DNA of 64,000 nt from Bradyrhizobium sp. CCBAU 51765 (GCF_015291725.1 NZ_CP030038.1:7615001-7679000); one strand, 5' to 3'; counted from the stretch's first letter, positions 27,297 to 36,387 are shown. A program made the numbers and translations. Notes: generated from the letters alone by a model not told the origin.

Positions 27297-28729
27297 TCGG
27301 CTGCATCCAGGAGGTCAGAGATGATTTGCTTCGGAGTCTTCTTGGGGGTTTGACGGCCAAGCGAACCGGCATGCCGGACCACGTCGCCGATGATGAGGAT
27401 AGCGGGACCGCCTTGGATCCGCCGCACGAGCTCGGGCAGGTCGCGCAGCGTGCCGATCGCGCCTTGCGCATCGGGCCGCGTGACACGGGCGAACACGCCG
27501 ACCGGTGTTTCCGGCGAGCGGCCGGCCGCGAACAGGCCGGCGCGCACGGCCGGCGCCGCCGTCAGGCCCATGTAGACCACGACGGTCATCCTGGTGTCGG
27601 TCAGCGTCGTCCAATCCACGTTCTCGGCATCGCGCGCCTTGTGCGCGGTCAGGAAGGTGATGCGGGTCGCTTCATGGCGGTAGGTGAGCGGCACCTCGAA
27701 ATCGGCGGCGCCGCCGAGCCCTGCGGTGATGCCGGGAATGATCGAATAGGCGATGCCAGCGGCGCGTAGCGCTTCGACCTCCTCACCACCGCGGCCGAAC
27801 ACGAAGGGATCGCCGCCCTTCAGCCGCACCACGCGCTGGCCGGCTTGCGCGGCTTCGATCATACGCTTGTTGATGGCGTCCTGGCCGATGCCGGGCTTGC
27901 CGACACGGCGGCCGACCGGCACGCGCGTGGTGTCGCGTCGGATGCGGTCGAGAATCTCGGACGAGACCAGCTCGTCATGGAAGACGATGTCGGCATCCTG
28001 AAGGGCGCGGAGCGCCTTGATGGTGAGAAGGTCAGGGTCGCCCGGGCCGGCGCCGACCAGCGCGACCGAGCCTTCCGGCTTGTCGGCGCGCGCGAATTCG
28101 GCGGGGTCGGAGATAGCCTTGAGCGATGCATCCGCTTCGCCCTTGCGGCCGGCGAGCACGGCCGCGCCGATCGGACCGTCGATGACGCGCTCCCAGAAGC
28201 GGCGGCGCAGTGGAAATTCGGCGATGCGCTCGTTGACGGATTTGCGGAATCTGCCGATGAACTCGGCAAGCTCGCCGATGCGCGCCGGCAGCAGCGCCTC
28301 GATCTTCTCGCGCACGCGCCGCGCCACCACCGGCGAGGTGCCGCCGGTGCCGACTGCGACCACGACATCGCCGCGATCGACGATCGCCGGAAAGATGAAG
28401 CTGGAATGCTCGAGATCGTCCATGACGTTGACAGGCAGGCCGAGCGCCTTCGCACGCACGGACATCGCAACGCCGACGTCGCCGGCACCCGCGCAGACAA
28501 TGGCGATGACGCCTGAGAGATCGGCGGTGAGTGGATCGCCGCTCGCGATTTCGATGCGCTCCGCGTCCCCGGAACTGAGGCCAAGATCCTGATTGCCGTC
28601 GATCGCATGCACGCGCAGGCGCGCCCCGGCAGCGGCGAGCACGCGCAGCTTGGCGCGCAAAAGCTCGCCCGCACCGATGAGGACCACCGGGCCGGCCTTG
28701 AGATCGAGAAACACCGGCAAGAACCGCAT
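27293..28729 (-). CDS. cysG: Siroheme synthase (multifunctional CysG)
   Basis: Makes siroheme for CysI from uroporphyrinogen III; 478 residues with two enzymes. Residues 1-210 are the precorrin-2 dehydrogenase/ferrochelatase half (VVLIGAGELLRAKLRVLAAA, then VGTGGTSPVVARRVREKIE). Residues 220-470 are the uroporphyrin-III methyltransferase half, with VALVGAGPGDPDLLT, the P3 motif VRLKGGDPFVFGRGGEE and PGITAGLGGAADF. First gene of the sulfite-reduction operon, divergent from cysD across 133 bases. Confidence 0.93.
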   Translation of the reverse strand: MRFLPVFLDLKAGPVVLIGAGELLRAKLRVLAAAGARLRVHAIDGNQDLGLSSGDAERIEIASGDPLTADLSGVIAIVCAGAGDVGVAMSVRAKALGLPVNVMDDLEHSSFIFPAIVDRGDVVVAVGTGGTSPVVARRVREKIEALLPARIGELAEFIGRFRKSVNERIAEFPLRRRFWERVIDGPIGAAVLAGRKGEADASLKAISDPAEFARADKPEGSVALVGAGPGDPDLLTIKALRALQDADIVFHDELVSSEILDRIRRDTTRVPVGRRVGKPGIGQDAINKRMIEAAQAGQRVVRLKGGDPFVFGRGGEEVEALRAAGIAYSIIPGITAGLGGAADFEVPLTYRHEATRITFLTAHKARDAENVDWTTLTDTRMTVVVYMGLTAAPAVRAGLFAAGRSPETPVGVFARVTRPDAQGAIGTLRDLPELVRRIQGGPAILIIGDVVRHAGSLGRQTPKKTPKQIISDLLDAAE

Positions 28730-28862
28730 GCGCTACTCGCTTCCCCACAAACGGGGTTGACTGGAATTATTTTCTATATATGTCTCGTTTCGAGCGCGCA
28801 AAGAGAAAATTTTTTCTTCTCTTCCGCACTGCAACTATAGAATTTTCGCCTCCAAACGCAAA
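28730..28862. promoter_or_regulatory. Divergent cysG/cysD promoter region with candidate operator
   Basis: This 133-base gap between divergent cys operons is unusually AT-rich for the window. An inverted repeat AAGAGAA (28801-28807) and TTCTCTT (28817-28823) with a 9-base spacer is centred between the genes. A possible -35-like TTGACT lies at 28757 with TATGTC 16 bases on, reading towards cysD. A CysB/Cbl-like LysR regulator is the usual controller of such genes, but no regulator gene is adjacent. Confidence 0.5.
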
Positions 28863-29768
28863 GTGGCAGAGATGCATCTTCTCAAGGACGATTCCGCTGC
28901 TGTCGGAGTGAGCAGCCCGGCCCTCATCGAGCGCTTGGGCCAGCAAGAATTTTCTGCCGACCTTGCCCCGAGCATGGACCATCTCGACCAGCTCGAGGCG
29001 CAGAGCATCTACATCTTCCGCGAGGCCTTCGCCCGGCTGAAGAAGATCGCCCTGCTGTGGTCGCTCGGCAAGGACTCCAACGTCATGATCTGGCTGGCGC
29101 GGAAAGCGTTCTTCGGCAAGATGCCGTTTCCGGCCCTTCACGTCGACACCGGCAAGAAGTTTCCGGAGATGTATCGCTTCCGCGATCACTACGGCAAGGA
29201 GTGGGATCTCGATTTGCGCGTCGAGCCGTGCCCTCCGATCGATGCCGTCGATCCGACGCTGCCGCCGGCCGCACGCTCCGCCGCGCGCAAGACCGAAGGC
29301 CTCAAGATGGCGCTCGCCAAATACGGCTTCGACGGCCTGATCGCCGGCATCCGCCGCGACGAGGAGGCAACGCGCGCCAAGGAACGTGTGTTCTCGCCGC
29401 GCGGCCTGGAGGGCAATTGGGACGTGCGCGACCAGCCGCCGGAATTCTGGGATCATTTCAACGCGTCGCCGCCGCAAGGCGCGCATTTGCGCATCCATCC
29501 GATCCTGCATTGGACCGAGGCCGACATCTGGGCCTACACCAAGCGCGAGAACATTCCGATCATCCCGCTGTATCTCGCCAAGAACGGCAAGCGCTATCGC
29601 TCGCTGGGTGATCAGGACATCACCAATCCGGTCGCCTCGAGCGCCTCGAATATCGACGAGATCCTGATCGAGCTCGAACAGACCAAGGTGCCGGAGCGCT
29701 CGGGGCGCGCGCTCGACCACGAGACCGAAGACGCTTTCGAGCGCCTTCGCGTCGCCGGCTATCTCTGA
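28863..29768 (+). CDS. cysD: Sulfate adenylyltransferase subunit 2
   Basis: Catalytic half of ATP sulfurylase, 301 residues, making APS from sulfate and ATP. The PP-loop is LWSLGKDSNVM; other family motifs are LHVDTGKKFPEMY, GIRRDEEATRAKERVFS and RYRSLGDQDITNPV. The GTG at 28863 gives MAEMHLLKDD; an ATG three codons later is equally possible. It is followed after 22 bases by the GTPase/kinase subunit and forms the activation operon divergent from the reduction operon. Confidence 0.93.
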   Translation: MAEMHLLKDDSAAVGVSSPALIERLGQQEFSADLAPSMDHLDQLEAQSIYIFREAFARLKKIALLWSLGKDSNVMIWLARKAFFGKMPFPALHVDTGKKFPEMYRFRDHYGKEWDLDLRVEPCPPIDAVDPTLPPAARSAARKTEGLKMALAKYGFDGLIAGIRRDEEATRAKERVFSPRGLEGNWDVRDQPPEFWDHFNASPPQGAHLRIHPILHWTEADIWAYTKRENIPIIPLYLAKNGKRYRSLGDQDITNPVASSASNIDEILIELEQTKVPERSGRALDHETEDAFERLRVAGYL

Positions 29769-29790
29769 CCTCAAGGACGCGAGCGCCCGC

Positions 29791-31707
29791 ATGAACATGA
29801 TCGTCACCCCGGCTTCGTCCGCCACTCCGAACGGCACCACGCGCCCCCAGGTGCGCATCGTCATCGTCGGCCATGTCGACCACGGCAAGTCGACGCTGGT
29901 CGGCCGGCTCCTGCACGAGACCGGCAGCCTGCCCGAGGGCAAGCTCGACATGCTGAAAGCCGTCAGCGCGCGGCGCGGCATGCCGTTCGAATGGTCGTTC
30001 CTGCTCGATGCGCTGCAGACCGAGCGCGACCAGGGCATCACCATCGACACCACGCAGATCCGCTTCCGCACCAATTCGCGCGACATCGTGCTGATCGACG
30101 CGCCCGGCCACGCCGAGTTCCTGCGCAACATGATCACCGGCGCCTCGCAAGCCGACGGCGCGGTGCTGATCATCGACGCGCTCGAAGGCGTGCGCGACCA
30201 GACGAGGCGGCACGGCTATCTCCTGCATCTGCTCGGCGTGAAGCAGGTCGCCGTCGTCGTCAACAAGATGGACCGCGTCGATTTTTCCGCCGCGCGCTTC
30301 AAGGACATCAGCGACGAGATCTCGGCGCATCTGAGCGGCCTCGGCGTGACGCCGACGGCGGTGATCCCGATTTCGGCGCGCGACGGCGACGGCGTCGCGG
30401 AGCGCACGGGCCGGATCGGCTGGTACAAGGGACCGACCGTTGTCGAGGCGCTCGATAGGCTCGAGCCGGCGCGCCCGCTGGAAACGCTGGCGCTGCGGCT
30501 GCCCGTGCAGGCGATCTACAAGTTCGACGACCGGCGCATTGTCGCCGGCCGCATCGAATCCGGCAGCCTGCTTGCCGGCGACGAGATCGTGATCATGCCG
30601 GCCGGCAAGATCGCCAGGATCAAGACCGTCGAGAGCTGGCCGGTGACGCTGCTGGCCGGACGACAGGGCGCGGGCCGCTCGGTCGGCATCACGCTCGACC
30701 GCGAATTGTTCATCGAGCGCGGCGACATCATCGCGCATGCGGGCAGCGCGCCGCGCGAGACGCGCCGGCTGCGCGCGCGCATCTTCTGGCTGCACGACAA
30801 GCCGCTTGCCAAGGGTGACCAGATCCTGGTGCGCAGCGGACCGAAGGAGAGCCGCGCCACCGTCGTCGCCATCGAGAAGGCGGTCGATCCCGGCGAGCTC
30901 TCGAGCACCGAGAACAAGGCGATCGCCCGCAACCATGTCGGCGAGATCGACATTTCGCTTTCGAATCCGATCGCCACCGATCCCTACACCGAGAACCCGC
31001 GCACCGGCCGTCTCGTGATCGAGGTCGCGGGGCGCATCGCCGGCGGCGGCCTGGTGCTGTCCGTCGATGCCGGCCAGCGCGCCGTGCCGGTCGATATCGT
31101 GCCGGTGGAATCGGCGCTGCGCCCTGACGAGCGCTCCGCGCGCTACCGCCACAACGGTGCCGTGGTCTGGCTCACCGGCCTGCCGGCCTCCGGCAAGTCG
31201 ACGCTGGCAAGAGCGCTGGAGCGGCGGCTGTTCACCAATGGCGGCTCGCCGGTCCTGCTCGACGGCGACACGCTGCGCGCCGGGCTCAACAGCGATCTCG
31301 GCTTCTCCGCTCCCGATCGCAGCGAGAACATCCGCCGCCTCGCCGAGGTCGCCACGCATCTCGCCCGCAACGGCCATATCGCGATCGTCGCCGCGGTCTC
31401 GCCCGCGCGCGAGGACCGCGCCGCCGCGCGCCGCATCGCCGACTCCGCGTTCCGCGAGATCCATGTCGCGACGCCGGCCGATATCTGCGAGGAGCGCGAT
31501 CCCAAGGGCCATTACAAGAAGGCTCGCGCCGGGGCGCTGGCTTCGTTCACCGGCATCGGCAACGACTATGAGGCGCCGCAGGCAGCCGAGCTCGTGATCG
31601 ATACGTCGAAGCGGACGGTTGCGGAAGCGGCCGACGAGATCGAGCAGATGCTGAAGGCATCAGGCGTGCTGTTCGACGAAGTCGTGGACCTCGCCGCGAA
31701 TATTTGA
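29791..31707 (+). CDS. cysNC: Bifunctional sulfate adenylyltransferase GTPase subunit / APS kinase (CysN-CysC, NodQ-like)
   Basis: A 638-residue fusion. Residues 20-440 are the EF-Tu-like GTPase subunit of ATP sulfurylase (GHVDHGKSTLVGRL; switch region DAPGHAEFLRNM; NKMDRVDF). Residues 445-638 are APS kinase (GLPASGKSTLARAL; DGDTLRAGLNSDLGF). It drives APS formation and makes PAPS. Such fusions are known in rhizobia as NodQ or CysNC; without nod genes nearby the housekeeping role is more likely. It is followed by a repeat element and then glcB. Confidence 0.93.
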   Translation: MNMIVTPASSATPNGTTRPQVRIVIVGHVDHGKSTLVGRLLHETGSLPEGKLDMLKAVSARRGMPFEWSFLLDALQTERDQGITIDTTQIRFRTNSRDIVLIDAPGHAEFLRNMITGASQADGAVLIIDALEGVRDQTRRHGYLLHLLGVKQVAVVVNKMDRVDFSAARFKDISDEISAHLSGLGVTPTAVIPISARDGDGVAERTGRIGWYKGPTVVEALDRLEPARPLETLALRLPVQAIYKFDDRRIVAGRIESGSLLAGDEIVIMPAGKIARIKTVESWPVTLLAGRQGAGRSVGITLDRELFIERGDIIAHAGSAPRETRRLRARIFWLHDKPLAKGDQILVRSGPKESRATVVAIEKAVDPGELSSTENKAIARNHVGEIDISLSNPIATDPYTENPRTGRLVIEVAGRIAGGGLVLSVDAGQRAVPVDIVPVESALRPDERSARYRHNGAVVWLTGLPASGKSTLARALERRLFTNGGSPVLLDGDTLRAGLNSDLGFSAPDRSENIRRLAEVATHLARNGHIAIVAAVSPAREDRAAARRIADSAFREIHVATPADICEERDPKGHYKKARAGALASFTGIGNDYEAPQAAELVIDTSKRTVAEAADEIEQMLKASGVLFDEVVDLAANI

Positions 31708-31725
31708 GGCTGCCCTAGTCCCCGC

Positions 31726-31827
31726 TGTCGTCGCCCGGCTTGGCCGGGCGACCCAGTATTCCAGAGACAGCGTTAGGATACAGAGAAGCCGCGGCGTACT
31801 GGATTCCCCGCTTTCGCGGGGAATGAC
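31726..31827. repeat. Interspersed palindromic element, copy B
   Basis: Starts with the same TGTCGTCGCCCGG as the element at 6119 and shares CCAGTATTCC, GAGAC and GCGGCGTACTG in the same order. The right end differs: it is a compact hairpin, ATTCCCCGC (31803-31811), TTTC loop, GCGGGGAAT (31816-31824). It lies 18 bases after the cysNC stop codon and may serve as its RNA end. The rest of the gap to glcB (31828-32003) holds tandem TTGACA-like hexamers near 31858 and 31867 but no convincing -10. Confidence 0.7.
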
Positions 31828-32003
31828 ACCGGTGGTGGGGCCTTTCCTCTCTCTTCTTGACATTTTGACAAGCCACCGGGGGTCTTCTCAGCGCCCTGAT
31901 TTTGGGGCTAATAGGTCCCGAAAGCCGCCCCCGCGTGGGCGCATTTTGCTGCTGTCGGGTCAAAAGCAGCCAAAAACAGCCATTTCCAACAAGAAAGCCC
32001 ATC

Positions 32004-34169
32004 ATGAAACGCGTCGACGCCCACGGATTGAAGATCGCTCCCGTCCTGTTTGACTTCATCGCCAAGGAAGCGGCCCCGAAAACGGGGATCGCGCCGGATG
32101 CGTTCTGGGCCGGGCTTGCCGCCATCATCAAGGAACTGGGCCCTAAGAACCGCGAGCTGCTCGCATTCCGCGACACGCTGCAGGCCAAGATCGACGACTG
32201 GCACCGCGCCAACAAGGGCAAGGCGTTCGACCTCGATGCCTACACCGCCTTCCTGAAGGAGATCGGCTATCTGGTCCCGGAGCCGGCGACGCAGAAGGTC
32301 GAGACCGCCAATGTCGACGAGGAGATCGGCAAGATCTGCGGCCCGCAGCTCGTGGTGCCGCTCACCAATGCGCGCTATGCGCTGAACGCGGCGAATGCGC
32401 GCTGGGGCTCGCTCTATGACGCGTTCTACGGCACCGACGCGATTCCGCACGACGCTGCCGAGAGCGGCAAGGGCTACAACAAGGCGCGCGGCGACAAGGT
32501 GATCGCCAAGGCCAAGGCGTTTCTCGATGCGGCCGTCCCGCTCGCGACCGGCAGCCACACCGACGTCACCGCCTACAGCGTCGTCGCGGGCCAGCTTGCG
32601 GTGAAGCTGAAGAGCGGCAACGCCACCGCGCTGAAGAACGCTGCGCAGTTCGCGGGTTTCCAGGGCGATGCGGCGGCGCCGAGCGCGGTGCTGCTCGTCA
32701 ACAACGGCCTGCATATCGAGGTCAAGATCGACCGCAGCAGCGCGATCGGCAAGGACGATCCGGCCGGCGTCGCCGACATGATCATGGAGGCCGCGGTCTC
32801 CACCATTCTCGACATGGAAGACTCGGTCGCCGCGGTCGACGCCGAGGACAAGGTGCTGGTCTATCGCAACACGCTCGGCCTGATGAACGGGACGCTCTCG
32901 GCCGATTTCGAGAAGGGCGGCAAGACGCTGACGCGCTCGCTCAACGCCGACCGCAACTACAAGACGCCGGACGGCAAGGGCGAGGTCAAGCTGCACGGCC
33001 GCAGCCTGCTGTTGATGCGCAATTGCGGTCACCACATGTTCACCGACGCGGTGCTGGACGAGAAGGGCGAGGAGATTCCGGAAGGCCTGCTCGATGCCGC
33101 CGTCTCCGGCCTGCTCGCCATCCACGACCTCAAGGGCAACTCCAAGGTCAAGAACAGCCGCACCGGCTCTGCCTATATCGTCAAGCCGAAGATGCACGGC
33201 CCGGACGAGGTGTCGCTGACCTGCGAGATCTTCGACCGCGTCGAGAAGATGCTGGGCCTGCCTGAGAACACGCTCAAGGTCGGCATCATGGACGAGGAGC
33301 GGCGTACCACCGTCAACCTCAAGGCCTGCATCCAGCGCGCCTCCAAGCGCATCATGTTCATCAACACCGGCTTCCTCGACCGCACCGGCGACGAGATCCA
33401 CACCTCGATGGAAGCGGGTCCGATGATCCGCAAGAACGAGATGAAGGCGCAGGCCTGGATCAAGGCCTATGAGGACTGGAACGTCGATATGGGCCTGACC
33501 TGCGGCCTTCCCGGCCATGCCCAGATCGGCAAGGGCATGTGGGCAGCGCCGGACAAGATGGCGGACATGCTGGCGCAGAAGCTCGGCCATCCGCAGGCGG
33601 GCGCCACCACCGCCTGGGTGCCATCGCCGACGGCGGCGACGCTGCACGCGCTGCACTACCACCAGGTCAACGTGATCGCGCGTCAGCAGGAGCTGACCAA
33701 GGGCGGTCCGCGCGCGAAGCTCTCGGACATCCTCACCATCCCGGTGTCGAAGTCGAACTGGGCGCCGGATGACGTCAAGCAGGAGATCGACAACAACTGC
33801 CAGGGCATCCTCGGCTATGTCGTGCGCTGGATCGACCAGGGCGTCGGCTGCTCCAAGGTGCCCGACATCCACGATGTCGGCCTGATGGAAGACCGCGCGA
33901 CCTTGCGCATCTCCAGCCAGCATCTCGCCAACTGGCTGCATCAGGGCGTGATCACCGAGGCGCAGGTGATGGAATCGCTCAAGCGCATGGCGGTCGTCGT
34001 CGACAAGCAGAACGCGGGCGATCCCATCTACAAGCCGATGGCGCCCGCCTTCGACGGCGTCGCCTTCAAGGCGGCCTGCGACCTCATCTTCAAGGGGCGC
34101 GAGCAGCCGAACGGCTACACCGAATACATCCTCACTGCCCGCCGCCGCGAGGCGAAAGCGGCGGGCTGA
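32004..34169 (+). CDS. glcB: Malate synthase G
   Basis: Condenses glyoxylate with acetyl-CoA to malate; 721 residues, the usual size of the G isoform. Start MKRVDAHGLKIAPVLFDFI is typical. Seen motifs: DMEDSVAAVDAEDKV, KMHGPDEVSLTCEIF, MDEERRTTVNLKACI with active-site residues, FINTGFLDRTGDEIHTSME and AGATTAWVPSPTAATLHALHYH. Single gene with its own strong terminator. It would consume glyoxylate, which TfdA-type enzymes also release, although the two genes are 26 kb apart. Confidence 0.95.
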   Translation: MKRVDAHGLKIAPVLFDFIAKEAAPKTGIAPDAFWAGLAAIIKELGPKNRELLAFRDTLQAKIDDWHRANKGKAFDLDAYTAFLKEIGYLVPEPATQKVETANVDEEIGKICGPQLVVPLTNARYALNAANARWGSLYDAFYGTDAIPHDAAESGKGYNKARGDKVIAKAKAFLDAAVPLATGSHTDVTAYSVVAGQLAVKLKSGNATALKNAAQFAGFQGDAAAPSAVLLVNNGLHIEVKIDRSSAIGKDDPAGVADMIMEAAVSTILDMEDSVAAVDAEDKVLVYRNTLGLMNGTLSADFEKGGKTLTRSLNADRNYKTPDGKGEVKLHGRSLLLMRNCGHHMFTDAVLDEKGEEIPEGLLDAAVSGLLAIHDLKGNSKVKNSRTGSAYIVKPKMHGPDEVSLTCEIFDRVEKMLGLPENTLKVGIMDEERRTTVNLKACIQRASKRIMFINTGFLDRTGDEIHTSMEAGPMIRKNEMKAQAWIKAYEDWNVDMGLTCGLPGHAQIGKGMWAAPDKMADMLAQKLGHPQAGATTAWVPSPTAATLHALHYHQVNVIARQQELTKGGPRAKLSDILTIPVSKSNWAPDDVKQEIDNNCQGILGYVVRWIDQGVGCSKVPDIHDVGLMEDRATLRISSQHLANWLHQGVITEAQVMESLKRMAVVVDKQNAGDPIYKPMAPAFDGVAFKAACDLIFKGREQPNGYTEYILTARRREAKAAG

Positions 34170-34190
34170 GCTCCGCCAGAGAACTTCGAA

Positions 34191-34217
34191 AGCCCCGGCT
34201 CGCGCCGGGGCTTTTTT
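34191..34217 (+). terminator. Rho-independent terminator of glcB
   Basis: Arms AGCCCCGGC (34191-34199) and GCCGGGGCT (34204-34212) with a TCGC loop, followed directly by a T-run. It lies 21 bases past the glcB stop codon. Confidence 0.9.
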
Positions 34218-34298
34218 GTGGGCGAAACGCCGCGGCGGGCCGCGGAACGGCTGCACCGTGGACCGCGTTGTCCGGCCATCAACCAACGGGAGACGGTC

Positions 34299-34499
34299 AT
34301 GGACTGGAATCGGATCGAAGGGAACTGGAAGCAATTCAAGGGCTCGGCCAAGGAGAAATGGGCCAAGCTCACCGACGACGACCTCCAATTGATCGAGGGT
34401 CGGCGCGAGCAGCTCGAGGGCCGGCTCCAAGAACGCTACGGCAAGGCCAAGGACCAGGTTCGTCAGGACGTCGACGACTGGCTCAAAGGGCTGCACTAA
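34299..34499 (+). CDS. CsbD family stress-response protein
   Basis: A 66-residue protein matching the classic short CsbD/YjbJ form: MDWNRIEGNWKQFKGSAKEK, then KLTDDDLQLIEGRREQLEGR and GKAKDQVRQDVDDW. Soluble, amphipathic helical. The ATG is preceded by GGGAGA. It lies between two strong terminators, so it is a single-gene unit. CsbD proteins are among the most abundant general-stress proteins in many bacteria; a role here is inferred only from family. Confidence 0.92.
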   Translation: MDWNRIEGNWKQFKGSAKEKWAKLTDDDLQLIEGRREQLEGRLQERYGKAKDQVRQDVDDWLKGLH

Positions 34500-34513
34500 A
34501 GCAGCACAAACGA

Positions 34514-34540
34514 AGCCCCGGCTTACGCCGGGGCTTTTGT
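34514..34540 (+). terminator. Rho-independent terminator of the csbD-like gene
   Basis: Arms AGCCCCGGC (34514-34522) and GCCGGGGCT (34527-34535), TTAC loop, then TTTGTTTTT. The stem is identical to the glcB terminator 320 bases upstream. Confidence 0.9.
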
Positions 34541-34563
34541 TTTTGAGGTGTAGCCCGCCTTCG

Positions 34564-34719
34564 CTAGAATACCGCCAGATACTTCAGCAGCGACACGATG
34601 CCGATGATGATGACAACCACGCGCGCGATCTGCTTGGCCCGGCCGTCCAACGGCAGCATGTTGATGAGATAGAGCACGAGAATGACGACGAGAAAGGTAA
34701 CGAGTACGCCGACCAGCAT
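34564..34719 (-). CDS. Small membrane protein (51 residues, Thivi_2564-like)
   Basis: Short gene with a good ribosome site (GAAGGGGGT) eight bases before the ATG at 34719. The product has two hydrophobic helices (VLVTFLVVILVLYLIN and ARVVVIIIGIVSLLKYL) joined by a polar loop MLPLDGRAKQ. This layout is that of the small Thivi_2564-type membrane proteins. Function unknown. It is convergent with the csbD-like gene and its stop codon is 24 bases beyond that gene's terminator. The 218 bases upstream (34720-34937) show no other feature. Confidence 0.7.
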   Translation of the reverse strand: MLVGVLVTFLVVILVLYLINMLPLDGRAKQIARVVVIIIGIVSLLKYLAVF

Positions 34720-34937
34720 TGCAGGACCCCCTTCAGGCAAATTGTGCCACTGTTCTTAACGCGCTGCACTCTGGTCGGTTCCACTTCTGCAACCCGCTGA
34801 AACCTCTCACGAAATCCCTACGATCGGACGAGCCACCTGCGATTTCGTTCTTCCAGATGCGGACCCGCGCGCGCTCGCGGCGAGCTTGTCCGGAGACCAC
34901 TGCCGATGGGGCGATAGTCTGCTTCGTTGCGGCAACC

Positions 34938-35585
34938 CTACTCCTTCGCCACCACGGGGACCTGGCGGAATTTGGCGCGCACCGAGTCCGGCAGCGGCGA
35001 GAAATTCATCGCGACACCGCGGCGATCATTGGCGTTGCGGCTGGCGACCACGAGGCCGTTGGCGCCGGCGACGATGTCGCCCTTGCGCAGGGTGGGATCG
35101 TCCTCGACCTTGACTTGGGCGAGCCCAGCCGGGTCCTTGCCGTTGCAGGTGCACCCCGCGACGATCTCATTACGATAGCGGAACGCGTTCGGCAGGTCGG
35201 AATAGGACTTCCCGTTCTCCATCGTGGCGTCGTCTATATTGCTGCCGTAGACCAGCGAGGTTTCCGAGGCCGGGCAGAAGCTCTTGCAGGACTGCGCCTT
35301 GCTCGCGGCATCGGTGCCTTGCGCCGGGAAGTAGCGGCCGTCGCAGCCGCGCACGCAATAGGCCGTGCCGGCGCCATAGGAGGACCGCCGCGGCGCGTCG
35401 TAGCGCGGCACGTCTTCGTTCGGGAACGGCATCCGGATCTCCGGCGGCGGCCGCATCCGGAAGCCGCCGAACAATGCCGAGAAGAAATCCTCCGCATGCG
35501 CCGACGGTGCCGACGCCAGACCGGCGGAGACAGCGATCAACATCGCCGTACCGCCAGCCAATTTGCCAAACAGGCGCCTGCTCAT
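34938..35585 (-). CDS. DUF2865 exported protein
   Basis: Exported protein of 215 residues with a signal peptide (residues 1-31, ending PSAHA). The DUF2865 region contains AYCVRGCDGRYFP, CKSFCPASETSLVYG and GCTCNGKDP, so several conserved cysteines, probably disulfide-bonded in the periplasm. Function unknown. Its start is 16 bases after the stop codon of the L,D-transpeptidase gene, suggesting a joint envelope role. Confidence 0.85.
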   Translation of the reverse strand: MSRRLFGKLAGGTAMLIAVSAGLASAPSAHAEDFFSALFGGFRMRPPPEIRMPFPNEDVPRYDAPRRSSYGAGTAYCVRGCDGRYFPAQGTDAASKAQSCKSFCPASETSLVYGSNIDDATMENGKSYSDLPNAFRYRNEIVAGCTCNGKDPAGLAQVKVEDDPTLRKGDIVAGANGLVVASRNANDRRGVAMNFSPLPDSVRAKFRQVPVVAKE

Positions 35586-35601
35586 ACGACCTCGCTCACT
35601 C

Positions 35602-36387
35602 TCAGTTCACGGCCGACGTCGTGATGTTCAACGCCTGGCGGCCGGTGGGCACCGTGCTCACGGCCGGGCGCTTTCGCGCGGGATCTGCGCCTTTGGCCAT
35701 CAACGGCGCATTCTTCGGCAGCACCACGACCTTGGCGCCGACATTGACCCGGTTGAACAGGTCGATGACGTCCTCGTTGGTCATGCGGATGCAGCCGGAC
35801 GACACGAACTTGCCGATGGTGGAGGGATCGTTGGTGCCGTGGATGCGGTATTCGCTGGAGCCGAGATACATCGCACGCGCGCCGAGCGGATTGCCGGGGC
35901 CACCGGCGACGAAGCGCGGCAGATAGGGCTGGCGCGCGATCATCGCGGTCGGCGGATGCCAGTCCGGCCATTCCGCCTTGCGGCTCACGCTCTGCACGCC
36001 CGACCACGTGAAGCCCTCGCGGCCGACGCCGACGCCGTAGCGGATCGCGCGACCGTTGCCGAGTACGTAGTAGAGATAGGTGTTGTTGGTGTCGATGACG
36101 ATGGTACCGGCCGGCTCGCCCCTGTCGAAGCTGACGATCTGCTTTCGCAGGCGGTCGGGCAACTGGGCGTCCTCGTCGGCGGGCTGCGGCGCCTCGTTGA
36201 CTTCACCCTGGGAGTAAGCCTGGGAGTAACCCTGGTCCTGCGGATAGGCCTGCGGCTGCATCGGAGCGTAGCCGAAGGTTTGCGCGCTCGCGCCACCACA
36301 GGTTACCGCGAGGAAGGCAGTGGCGAGCGCGAACGCGGCGACAGAGCGCGGCGCTGAGCTGCGGCGGACTACAGAGAACTTCGTCAT
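35602..36387 (-). CDS. L,D-transpeptidase (YkuD domain)
   Basis: Periplasmic L,D-transpeptidase of 261 residues; cross-links peptidoglycan or attaches proteins to it. Signal peptide at residues 1-36 (ending GGASA), a Gln/Tyr/Pro-rich spacer, then the YkuD domain with catalytic motif IHGTNDPSTIG...SSGCIRMTNEDV, where Cys is the nucleophile. The start at 36387 (MTKFSVVRR) is preferred over one four codons upstream. First gene of a pair with DUF2865. The 200-base gap to the divergent AI-2E gene must contain both promoters. Confidence 0.9.
   Translation of the reverse strand: MTKFSVVRRSSAPRSVAAFALATAFLAVTCGGASAQTFGYAPMQPQAYPQDQGYSQAYSQGEVNEAPQPADEDAQLPDRLRKQIVSFDRGEPAGTIVIDTNNTYLYYVLGNGRAIRYGVGVGREGFTWSGVQSVSRKAEWPDWHPPTAMIARQPYLPRFVAGGPGNPLGARAMYLGSSEYRIHGTNDPSTIGKFVSSGCIRMTNEDVIDLFNRVNVGAKVVVLPKNAPLMAKGADPARKRPAVSTVPTGRQALNITTSAVN

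Noticed and set aside
31950..31970. Sigma-54-like TGGGCGC...TTTTGC upstream of glcB
   Set aside because: The spacing between the GG and GC elements is one base short and the -24 element lacks the TGGCAC core.
31908..34496. Very long minus-strand open frame opposite glcB
   Set aside because: A GC-rich shadow of malate synthase; it has no family character, and the plus-strand protein is unmistakable. The same applies to long frames opposite the DUF459, cysNC and ureC genes.
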